Positions 23,497 through 30,195 of a stretch of 30,195 nucleotides of DNA are shown in pieces; position 1 is the stretch's first letter, and every line of letters begins with the position of its first letter. Below the pieces are notes generated by a model. The model worked only from the letters and a program-made list of their open reading frames with translations. It was not told where the DNA came from and ran no database searches. This stretch comes from an uncultured Desulfuromonadales bacterium (GTDB taxonomy: Bacteria; Desulfobacterota; Desulfuromonadia; Desulfuromonadales; Geopsychrobacteraceae). The stretch is taken from assembly GCA_945787295.1 (NCBI GenBank), contig CALZHQ010000023.1, forward strand, positions 1 to 30,195, given 5' to 3'. The translations under genes were made by a program, and so were the position numbers.

Positions 23497-25179
23497 ATGA
23501 AGACCGGTGCACAGATTTTACTAGAATGCCTGAAAAAAGAAGGGGTGGAGACGATTTTTGGCTATCCCGGCGCGCGGACTCTGCTGGTGCATGATGCGCT
23601 GCTGGATGACCAGGACCTGACGCATATCCTGGTGCGCCACGAACAGGGTGCCGCCCACGCGGCCGACGGCTACGCGCGGACCACTGGAAAGGTCGGTGTC
23701 TGTTTGACCACCTCCGGTCCCGGGGCCACCAACCTGGTCACCGGGATTGCGACGGCCTACATGGATTCGGTGCCGATGGTGGCGCTGACCTGCCAGGTGA
23801 CCACGGCCGATATCGGTAACGATGCCTTCCAGGAAGCGGATATGGCTGGCATTACCCGACCGATCACCAAACACAACTACGTGGTCACCGACGTCAAGGA
23901 CCTGGCCCGCACTATCCGTGAGGCTTTCTATATTGCCCGCACCCGCCGGCCCGGCCCGGTTCTGGTCGACTTGCCGAGTGACGTGTTGGCGGCCAAGACC
24001 AAAATGGAGATTCCGGAAACTGTTACGCGGCGCGGCTATCAGGACAAACCAAGCCTGAATCTAAAGCAGATCCAGAAAGCTGCTGATATGATCAATAAGG
24101 CCAAGCGGCCGCTGATTTACACCGGTGGCGGCGTCACCTTGTCCGGCTCGGGCGATAAGCTTCGCGCTGTCGCTGAAAAGGGCCAGATTCCTGTCACCCA
24201 TACCTTGATGGGCGTCGGAATTATGGACCCAAAATCCCCGTTATCCGTGGGTATGCTTGGGATGTACGGGGCCTGGTATGCAAATATGGCCGTTGGTCAA
24301 TGTGACTGCCTGATTGCGATCGGGGTCCGCTTTGACGACCGGGTTACCGGCAAGGTCGACAGTTTTGCGCCGAATGCTAAAATCATCCACTTCGATATCG
24401 ATCCCTCTAGTATCCGTAAGGTGGTTCAGGGCGGGTTGCCGATTGTCTGTGATGTGGCGGATGCCTTGGGGCCTCTGCTGGAGATGATTAAGCCGCATGA
24501 CCGCAGCGCGTGGCTTGAGGAGATCAAGGGCTACAAGGCGAAAGGCCCGTTGCCACGGCCCGAGCGTGATCACCTGGTGCCGCATGAAGTGATGGAAGCG
24601 ATCCATGCCGTGGCCGGTGATCAGCCGGTGGTCGCCTCCGATGTCGGTCTGTCACAGATGTGGACCGCCAACTACCTGCCGTTCGCCGGTCCGCGTCAGT
24701 ACATCACCAGTGGCGGACTCGGCACCATGGGGTATGCGCTGCCGGCGGCCATGGGTGCTGCTCTCGGCAATACCGGTCGGGCGATCTTCGCCATCAATGG
24801 CGATGGCGCATTCCAGATGAACTGCCAGGAACTGGCAACCTGTTCGCAGTACAAAATTCCGGTCAAGTGTATCATTCTCAATAACGGCAAGCTGGGGATG
24901 GTCCGTCAGTTCCAGAAGGTCTTCCTCTCCTCGCGTTACGCATCGACCAACCTGGATGCCGATGTTGACTTCTGCCTGGTGGCCCAAGGGTTTGGGGTGC
25001 CGGGGATCAAGATCAAGACCCTTGATGAATTGCAGGATGGTCTGAAAAAAGCGATGGAAATCCCCGGACCGGTGGTGCTCGATGTGGCGATTCATCCAGA
25101 TACTTACTCCTTCCCGATGGTCCCTCCGGGAAAAGAATCGACGGCGATGATATTTGCTGCGGATGAATGGGACGGCTAG
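23497..25179 (+). CDS. ilvB: Acetolactate synthase large subunit
   Basis: A ThDP enzyme that condenses two pyruvates to acetolactate (valine/leucine path) or pyruvate with 2-ketobutyrate (isoleucine path). The start has GAAGGAG six bases upstream. Of 560 residues, catalytic Glu49 lies in VRHEQGAAHAADGYAR, the FAD-region motif is RFDDRVTG (278-285), and the ThDP/Mg motif runs from GDG (435-437) to NN (462-463). The motif usually written GMVRQWQ is GMVRQFQ (Phe472). That Trp (464 in E. coli AHAS II) favours 2-ketobutyrate, so this enzyme may favour acetolactate. No regulatory small subunit gene (ilvN) follows; a terminator comes next. Control is through the Leu/Val leader. Confidence 0.94.
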   Translation: MKTGAQILLECLKKEGVETIFGYPGARTLLVHDALLDDQDLTHILVRHEQGAAHAADGYARTTGKVGVCLTTSGPGATNLVTGIATAYMDSVPMVALTCQVTTADIGNDAFQEADMAGITRPITKHNYVVTDVKDLARTIREAFYIARTRRPGPVLVDLPSDVLAAKTKMEIPETVTRRGYQDKPSLNLKQIQKAADMINKAKRPLIYTGGGVTLSGSGDKLRAVAEKGQIPVTHTLMGVGIMDPKSPLSVGMLGMYGAWYANMAVGQCDCLIAIGVRFDDRVTGKVDSFAPNAKIIHFDIDPSSIRKVVQGGLPIVCDVADALGPLLEMIKPHDRSAWLEEIKGYKAKGPLPRPERDHLVPHEVMEAIHAVAGDQPVVASDVGLSQMWTANYLPFAGPRQYITSGGLGTMGYALPAAMGAALGNTGRAIFAINGDGAFQMNCQELATCSQYKIPVKCIILNNGKLGMVRQFQKVFLSSRYASTNLDADVDFCLVAQGFGVPGIKIKTLDELQDGLKKAMEIPGPVVLDVAIHPDTYSFPMVPPGKESTAMIFAADEWDG

Positions 25180-25212
25180 TTCGGGCCCAATAACGACATA
25201 ACAAACGCAGCG

Positions 25213-25250
25213 AAAACCCCCGGAGCCTTAGCGGCTTCCGGGGGTTTTTC
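25213..25250 (+). terminator. Rho-independent terminator after ilvB
   Basis: AAAACCCCCGGAGCC pairs with GGCTTCCGGGGGTTTTT (one bulged A) around the loop TTAGC. A very strong stem with a T run, confirming that ilvB is the last gene of its transcript. Confidence 0.92.
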
Positions 25251-25360
25251 TGGTTTTCTGCCCGGTCTTGAAGGGCCGCTGGCACGACAAGTATATTTTC
25301 TCGGTTATAATTAGCATTGTTCTGCTTATTCATTAAATCGAATGTCGAGAGGAGTTGAGA

Positions 25361-26854
25361 ATGGATATTCCCGTCATCAACCTGGGAGCCAGTAACGGGA
25401 AACTGGTCCAACAACTGGCTGGAATGAGCAATCGTCACGGCCTGGTTGCCGGAGCGACTGGGACCGGAAAGACCGTCACCCTGCAGGTCTTGTCAGAGGG
25501 GTTTTCGCGACTGGGAGTCCCGGTTTTTGCCGCCGATATCAAAGGCGACCTCTCCGGTCTGGCGGCAAGCGGCAAACCGCATCCTAAAATTGATGAACGG
25601 CTGGCACAGATCCCGTTGCCTGACTACCGCTTGCAGCCCAGCCCGACTCTTTTCTGGAGCATAGATAACGACAAGGGCCACCCGGTACGCACGACAATTT
25701 CAGAGATGGGTCCGCTGCTGTTGTGCAACCTGCTGGAATTGAATGAAACCCAGTCCGGCATTCTTTACGCTGCTTTCGAAATTGCCGATGACGAGGGTAT
25801 GCTGTTGCTCGATATGAAAGATTTGAGGTCGCTGCTGAACTGGATGGGAGAAAATTCCAACGACCTGCGCAGCGAGTACGGCAATATCACGACCAGCAGT
25901 ATCGGGGCTATTCAGCGCCGCTTGTTGGTGCTGGAAGAACAGGGAGCGGACACCTTCTTCGGTGAACCGGCCCTGCAACTGAAAGACCTGATGCATTGTG
26001 ATTTTTCCGGGCGCGGGGTGATCAACCTGCTCGATGCCAGTACCCTGGTGCACCGTTCCCCACGGGTTTATGCGGCCTTTTTGCTCTGGTTGTTAGCTGA
26101 GCTGTTTGAGCAGTTGCCGGAAGCTGGTGACGCCGAGCTGCCGAAGCTGGTCCTGTTTTTCGACGAGGCGCACTTATTGTTCGAAGATGCCCCGAAGAGT
26201 TTGCTTAATAAGATCGAACAGGTCGTCCGCCTGATCCGCTCCAAAGGGGTCGGCATCTATTTCGTCACCCAGAGTCCCCTCGATATTCCTGAAGATATTC
26301 TTGGCCAACTCGGAATGAAGATTCAGCATGCTTTGCGCGCCTTCACACCCAAGGATCGTAAAACCGTTAAAGCGGTTGCCAACTCGTTCCGGCCCAATCC
26401 GAAGATTGATACCGAAGCGGTTGTCACCCAACTGGGTATCGGCGAGGCACTGATTTCGGTGCTCGACGAGGATGGCAGCCCGACACCGGTAGAGCAGACC
26501 CTGATTTCGCCGCCAGAGGGACAGATTGGCCCTTTGACAGACGCGGAGCGCAATGCTCTGATTCAACGTTCCCCGGTCGGTCGGGCCTATCAGCAGGGAG
26601 TCGATCGTGAATCAGCCTACGAGCTGCTGAAGAAAAGGGCAGAACAGGTTGCCGAGGAGGATGCGGCGGAGCGAGCTAAGCTGGAAGCAGAAAAAGCCGA
26701 ACGCCAGGCCGCCCGGAAAACCAATCGCAGCGGTGGCTCACGGCGGCAGAGTGCTGCAGAGGCAATGGTGAAAAGCGCGGCCCGATCGATCGGCAGCCAG
26801 ATCGGCCGGCAGATTATCCGTGGTGTGCTCGGATCATTTTTTGGCCGACGCTGA
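25361..26854 (+). CDS. HerA/YjgR-type P-loop ATPase (DUF853)
   Basis: A 497-residue ATPase of the HerA/FtsK superfamily. ATG at 25361 has GAGAGGAG six bases upstream; the in-frame TTG at 25355 is less likely. Walker A is GATGTGKT (31-38) after HGLVA; the stretch VFAADIKGDLSGLA follows, and Walker B is KLVLFFDEAHLLF. QSPLDIPEDILGQLGMKIQHALRAFTPKD is typical of the YjgR/DUF853 group. The C-terminus is a charged, probably coiled segment (about 430-465), then a basic Ser/Gly-rich tail ending GSFFGRR. The E. coli homologue has no firm role. The gene stands alone between two terminators. Confidence 0.92.
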   Translation: MDIPVINLGASNGKLVQQLAGMSNRHGLVAGATGTGKTVTLQVLSEGFSRLGVPVFAADIKGDLSGLAASGKPHPKIDERLAQIPLPDYRLQPSPTLFWSIDNDKGHPVRTTISEMGPLLLCNLLELNETQSGILYAAFEIADDEGMLLLDMKDLRSLLNWMGENSNDLRSEYGNITTSSIGAIQRRLLVLEEQGADTFFGEPALQLKDLMHCDFSGRGVINLLDASTLVHRSPRVYAAFLLWLLAELFEQLPEAGDAELPKLVLFFDEAHLLFEDAPKSLLNKIEQVVRLIRSKGVGIYFVTQSPLDIPEDILGQLGMKIQHALRAFTPKDRKTVKAVANSFRPNPKIDTEAVVTQLGIGEALISVLDEDGSPTPVEQTLISPPEGQIGPLTDAERNALIQRSPVGRAYQQGVDRESAYELLKKRAEQVAEEDAAERAKLEAEKAERQAARKTNRSGGSRRQSAAEAMVKSAARSIGSQIGRQIIRGVLGSFFGRR

Positions 26855-26881
26855 ACCCTTCTGCTGGAGGGTGTCACATTG

Positions 26882-26940
26882 AACCTCAGCAAAAACGTCC
26901 ACGATAACCTCATCGTGGACGTTTTTGCTGAGGTTATTTT
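26882..26940. terminator. Bidirectional terminator with a 24-bp perfect stem
   Basis: Bases 26882-26905 are the exact reverse complement of 26912-26935, with only the 6-base loop AACCTC between. The inner part, AAAAACGTCCACGAT/ATCGTGGACGTTTTT, is a textbook two-way terminator in itself. The outer seven to nine pairs, then TTATTTTT, extend it. It lies between the convergent DUF853 and beta-CASP genes and can serve both. Confidence 0.88.
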
Positions 26941-26952
26941 TCTTTCTGTTAT

Positions 26953-28362
26953 TCAAACATCAAAGGATTGCAAGGAATCCGGAATGTAAACATGCTCAAG
27001 ATCCAGTTCACTGCGCAGGGCCACGGCCAAACTCTCTGAGGCCTCGTTTTCGCCATGCACCAGAAAGGTCTGCTGCGGTTTCATTTTCATCTGCCGCACG
27101 AAATCGATCAGCCCGTCCCGGTCGGCGTGGCCGGAAAAACCGGTCAGGGTTTCCACTTTGGCTTTCACGCGGAATTCCTCGCCATAAATCTTAACGATCT
27201 CCTCTTTTTCAACCAGTTTGCGGCCGAGGGTGTTGGGCGCCTGCCAGCCGGTGATGAGAATGGTGTTGCGGGGATCACCGATACGGTTGCGCAGATGATG
27301 AAGAATGCGTCCGCCCTGCATCATGCCGCTGGCGCTGATGATGACCGCCGGGACTTTCAGGCTGTTCAGCGCCTTGGATTGTTCGACGGTTTGGGTGTAC
27401 TGCAGGCGGCCAAAACCGAACGGATTGTTATCATCGTCGGTCAGCAGGAACTCGCGAATTTCATCATCATAGACTTCCGGGTGCAGTCGAAAAATGTCCG
27501 TGGTGCGGGTCGCCAGCGGGCTGTCGACAAAGACCGGCAGGTCGGGGATCGCCTTTTGGGAATGCAACTTGTGCAGGGCGTACACCAACTGTTGCGTTCT
27601 GCCGACGGCAAAGGCCGGGATCAGCAGCGAACCGCCACGGCTGGCCGTGTCGTTGATGATGCGCTCCAGCTCCTGCTCGGATTCCGGGTACGGGGGGTGT
27701 CGCCGGTTGCCGTAGGTGCTTTCCATGATCAAAACGTCAGTGCCGTCGGTGAGCGGCACCGGGTCGCGGATGATCGGGATGTCCGGCCTGCCGATATCGC
27801 CGCTGAACACCAGTCGCTGCTGCCGGCCGCTGTCCTGATCTTCAACGTCGAGGATGACATGGGCGCTACCGAGCATATGCCCGGCATCAATCAGGGTGAG
27901 AAATACCCCGGGATAGAGTTGGGTGCGCCGGCTGTAGCTCAGGCCGACAAACTGTTCCATCCCGCGCGCCACGTCTTTTTTGGTGTAGAGCGGTTCGAAA
28001 GGGCGCTGGCCTTTCTTCTTGCGCCGCCGGTTAACAAATTCGACATCCTTTTCCTGGATAAAGGCGCTATCCATCAGCATGACCGCACACAGATCCCGGG
28101 TTGCCGAGGTACAGTAGATATCGCCGCGAAAACCGTTCTTTACCAGGCAGGGAATACGACCGGAGTGGTCGATGTGGGCGTGGGAAAGGATCAGGCAATC
28201 AATATCCTTGCCCTGACAGAACTCGCTGCGGTTCAGCTCAAAGGATTCCTTGCGCCGGCCCTGGAACAGGCCGCAATCGAGCAGGATCTTCCTGCCGTTA
28301 ACTTCGACCAGGTGTTGGGACCCGGTAACGGTCTGGGTGGCGCCCTGGAAGGTGATTTTCAT
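26953..28362 (-). CDS. Metallo-beta-lactamase/beta-CASP nuclease (CPSF-like, KH-less)
   Basis: A 469-residue zinc-dependent RNA endo/exonuclease-type protein of the YSH1/CPSF73 class. The metal motif is LSHAHIDHSG (His61, His63, Asp65, His66). Further motifs include DAGHMLGSAH, FSGDIGR and MESTYGNR. The beta-CASP insert runs through AFAVGRTQQL and PVFVDSPLA, then ISASGMMQGGRILHHL, and the domain closes with GFSGHADRDG and TFLVHGE. GAGGAG lies five bases before the ATG. The upstream DUF3754 gene ends in ATGA overlap with it, so the two are translationally coupled. The function in bacteria is probably RNA processing, but targets are not known. Confidence 0.94.
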   Translation of the reverse strand: MKITFQGATQTVTGSQHLVEVNGRKILLDCGLFQGRRKESFELNRSEFCQGKDIDCLILSHAHIDHSGRIPCLVKNGFRGDIYCTSATRDLCAVMLMDSAFIQEKDVEFVNRRRKKKGQRPFEPLYTKKDVARGMEQFVGLSYSRRTQLYPGVFLTLIDAGHMLGSAHVILDVEDQDSGRQQRLVFSGDIGRPDIPIIRDPVPLTDGTDVLIMESTYGNRRHPPYPESEQELERIINDTASRGGSLLIPAFAVGRTQQLVYALHKLHSQKAIPDLPVFVDSPLATRTTDIFRLHPEVYDDEIREFLLTDDDNNPFGFGRLQYTQTVEQSKALNSLKVPAVIISASGMMQGGRILHHLRNRIGDPRNTILITGWQAPNTLGRKLVEKEEIVKIYGEEFRVKAKVETLTGFSGHADRDGLIDFVRQMKMKPQQTFLVHGENEASESLAVALRSELDLEHVYIPDSLQSFDV

Positions 28363-29699
28363 GGTTGCTCCTCTTTTAGTTCGCTGGCATAAGTAAAAGC
28401 ATGATCCCAGATATGATCGATCAGTTGTTTCGCTGCATCCAGTGGCAAGACCTGTAACTGGCCATCCGCATGTTGGGTCAGGAGGGCCCGGGTATCGCCT
28501 TTACTCATCTCTGCCTGCAGCTCTGCGAGGCTGTACAGGGTTTTCTCGATATCAAAATCGATCCTGGCGCCGAAACGGGTCTGCATCCAGGCTTCAATAT
28601 TCTGGTCAAGCTGATTTCGATCGAGGGGCGAAGACGCCGTCAGCAGGTGGTAATAGACCAGGATGACTTCCTTGCAGAGTTCCTCCTCGGCAGCATCGGT
28701 CAGGCTGTAGAGAACCCCTTCGTTGCTGACCAGGTTTTTGAAGAACAGGGTGTCGGTGACGGTTTTCAAAAACTTAAGACGCTTGCTTTTGTACTTGGTG
28801 TACTGGCGCACGGCGAATCCGCCGAGGGTTGCGCCGATCGACAAAACAGCCGCCAGCAGCGGGTAGATATTGGTCGAACTGTCAGCTTTAAAACCGAATC
28901 TCTCAGTGATCTCCGGGCCCATGGTGAAGAGTAGAACCGCGGCCAGCAACAAACCGAGACTAGGCAAAACCTTTAGTGCCAGTGGGATTGCTGCGCCCAC
29001 TGCCGGGACCACTAACAGTAAACGATCTTTCCAGCTCATGCTGACTTCAACATTCGGGAACAGCAGTTCCAGGTCGTTGCGCGGGATATTCTTATACAGA
29101 TAGAGATAGGTTTTGCCGGGCACGAACCCCAGCTCGTCGAGCTGCTGCTGCTTCGCTTCGAAGTGACTCAGGTCGCGAAACTTCAGCAATACGGCGACCC
29201 GCTCAAAATTAGCGACCAGGAGGTCTTTTTTTTGCAGAAACCGTTTAATTGAAACCCGCTTTTCTCCTGCCCCCCTGGAATAAAAGAGGATTTGATCAAA
29301 GTCGGAAAAATCGACTTTCGTGCGCAATGGAATCAGGGAGACCGCTTCAAAGGACTGCTCGAGATCCTGTTGCGATAACGGCCGGTAGTTGGCTTTTTCC
29401 AGCAGACTGGAAAAATCTTCCGAAAGCTGGTTGGTTAATTGTTTCAGTTGTATTGTTGATAGGGGATCGGTTTGCCTGAGTTCGGCATCGGGATTAAAAG
29501 GGGCGTAGTTCTCTTTGAGACGCTCCAGCAATGCATGGGCGCGGAAATGATAAAAAGCGGCTAGAATCTCGCAGAAATCTGTGAACTTTTGCGCCGTTTC
29601 CACATCAAGCTGTTGGTCATTCAGGCACAGTTTAATTAGCTCTCGGCGACGAAAGGGGATAAATGTCTCCAGTTTGTCGTCAACCGTTTCGTCAGCCAT
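28359..29699 (-). CDS. DUF3754 (TMEM143-type) membrane protein
   Basis: A 446-residue protein. Family marks are FIPFRRRELI (13-22), RVSIKRFLQKKDLLVANF, YLYKNIPRNDLELLFPN and KSKRLKFLKTVTDTLFFKNLVSNEGVL. Two hydrophobic segments lie in the middle, PAVGAAIPLALKVLPSLGLLLAAVLLF (about 233-259) and IYPLLAAVLSIGATLGGFAV (about 278-297), with soluble parts on both sides. The family also occurs in plants and in mitochondrial TMEM143, but no role is established. GGAGG lies four bases before the ATG. The stop overlaps the beta-CASP gene start by ATGA, which links the two functionally. Confidence 0.88.
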   Translation of the reverse strand: MADETVDDKLETFIPFRRRELIKLCLNDQQLDVETAQKFTDFCEILAAFYHFRAHALLERLKENYAPFNPDAELRQTDPLSTIQLKQLTNQLSEDFSSLLEKANYRPLSQQDLEQSFEAVSLIPLRTKVDFSDFDQILFYSRGAGEKRVSIKRFLQKKDLLVANFERVAVLLKFRDLSHFEAKQQQLDELGFVPGKTYLYLYKNIPRNDLELLFPNVEVSMSWKDRLLLVVPAVGAAIPLALKVLPSLGLLLAAVLLFTMGPEITERFGFKADSSTNIYPLLAAVLSIGATLGGFAVRQYTKYKSKRLKFLKTVTDTLFFKNLVSNEGVLYSLTDAAEEELCKEVILVYYHLLTASSPLDRNQLDQNIEAWMQTRFGARIDFDIEKTLYSLAELQAEMSKGDTRALLTQHADGQLQVLPLDAAKQLIDHIWDHAFTYASELKEEQP

Positions 29700-29721
29700 C
29701 GGTCCTCCGCAATGTCTGGCA

Positions 29722-29752
29722 AGAAAAGGGCTGCAGATTTACTCTGCAGCCC
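29722..29752 (-). terminator. Rho-independent terminator after the YegP-family gene
   Basis: GGGCTGCAGA/TCTGCAGCCC with a five-base loop, followed on the minus strand by TTTTCTT. It separates the YegP gene from the DUF3754 gene downstream. Confidence 0.8.
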
Positions 29753-29780
29753 GAAGTTTTTTCGCTTGTAGGTCGTTCGA

Positions 29781-30116
29781 CTATTCGAGCAATTCGTCAA
29801 TTCTGGCCTCGGTGGCACTTCTTTTGACCGAATCAATCCCTTTTTCCATTGCCGCTGCAGACTTGTAAAAACCACTCTTGCCGATAACCTGATGATTTTT
29901 GGCTTTCAGTGTGAAGTAGGGTTTGTCGCTGCTGCTGACTTTACGCTCGAAGAGAGTATCGTCATTAGCATTGTTGCGCACCGATTCCGCCCCGTTGAGA
30001 GCGCCCGACTTGGCTTTGTACATCTGGCTGGTCAGAATCACTTCGCCGTTCCCCGCTTTGAGATTGAAATAATACTGTCCGTCTTTTGCTGTTTTGATTT
30101 CAAATTTGCTGGCCAT
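29781..30116 (-). CDS. YegP-family protein (two DUF1508 repeats)
   Basis: A 111-residue protein of two tandem DUF1508 units: FEIKTAKDGQYYFNLKAGNG with SQMYKAKSGALNGAESVRNN, then FERKVSSSDKPYFTLKAKNH with SGFYKSAAAMEKGIDSVKRS. GAGGG lies five bases before the ATG at 30116; longer in-frame starts have no ribosome site. The length matches E. coli YegP (about 110), whose role is unknown. It is monocistronic, with its own terminator. Confidence 0.93.
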   Translation of the reverse strand: MASKFEIKTAKDGQYYFNLKAGNGEVILTSQMYKAKSGALNGAESVRNNANDDTLFERKVSSSDKPYFTLKAKNHQVIGKSGFYKSAAAMEKGIDSVKRSATEARIDELLE

Positions 30117-30195
30117 ATTTTCCCTCATTACGAAAAAGGTTATCCCTCTACGGCACAAATCAGGAAAAGTAGATGTATATGTTAAAGCAGAGCCC

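Noticed and set aside
27055..28392. A 445-codon open frame on the plus strand
   Set aside because: It lies antisense to the beta-CASP nuclease gene, which has all catalytic motifs. The antisense protein has no recognisable domains, and its openness follows from the codon bias of the real gene.

Overview
The window looks like chromosomal DNA of a deltaproteobacterium of the Desulfuromonadales type (Geobacter/Desulfuromonas/Pelobacter relatives). This is inferred from moderately GC-rich coding, the multidomain Cache-PAS-PAS hybrid kinase, the caa3-type oxidase cluster with a di-heme subunit II, and Leu/Val-leader control of acetolactate synthase. No phage, IS, CRISPR, tRNA or rRNA feature was found. 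Nearly all of the sequence is coding; the longest gene-free stretch is about 210 bases.

Layout. 1-3400: a hybrid sensor histidine kinase, then a small membrane-protein gene broken by a stop at codon 3, then a terminator. 3425-4881: a secreted rhodanese divergent from a LysR regulator. 4884-5935: peptide deformylase and a double-ACT protein. 6042-11465 (minus strand): a complete caa3 oxidase operon in the order sco - ctaD - ctaE - ctaF - ctaC (two fused cytochrome c domains) - ctaB. 11661-15925 (plus strand): slyX, a membrane-anchored rhodanese, a MauE/DoxX membrane protein, a KamA-type lysine 2,3-aminomutase, a PF00756-type esterase and an ATP-grasp ligase, mostly overlapping or closely spaced. 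16019-18564: a membrane 4Fe-4S protein, a radical SAM protein with its Cys-rich domain at the N-terminus, and a DUF985 cupin whose start codon overlaps that of the radical SAM gene head to head. 18634-19407: a secreted protein made of two copies of one domain. 19465-23085 (minus strand): P-loop NTPase, ABC exporter with altered Q- and H-loops, and alpha/beta hydrolase, one apparent operon. 23242-25179: promoter, Leu/Val leader peptide, tandem attenuator hairpins and an acetolactate synthase large subunit. 25361-30116: HerA-like ATPase, a very long terminator hairpin, beta-CASP nuclease, DUF3754 membrane protein and a YegP-family protein.

The best candidates for undescribed biology are: (a) the P-loop NTPase / ABC exporter / hydrolase operon; (b) the kamA - esterase - ATP-grasp string, where the aminomutase keeps the full lysine-binding residue set and a peptide-bond-forming ligase lies two genes away; (c) the radical SAM/cupin pair with overlapping start codons; and (d) the acetolactate synthase with Trp-to-Phe at the 2-ketobutyrate specificity position, governed by a Val/Leu-rich leader. 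Family names come from motif recognition by eye; no database search was run.
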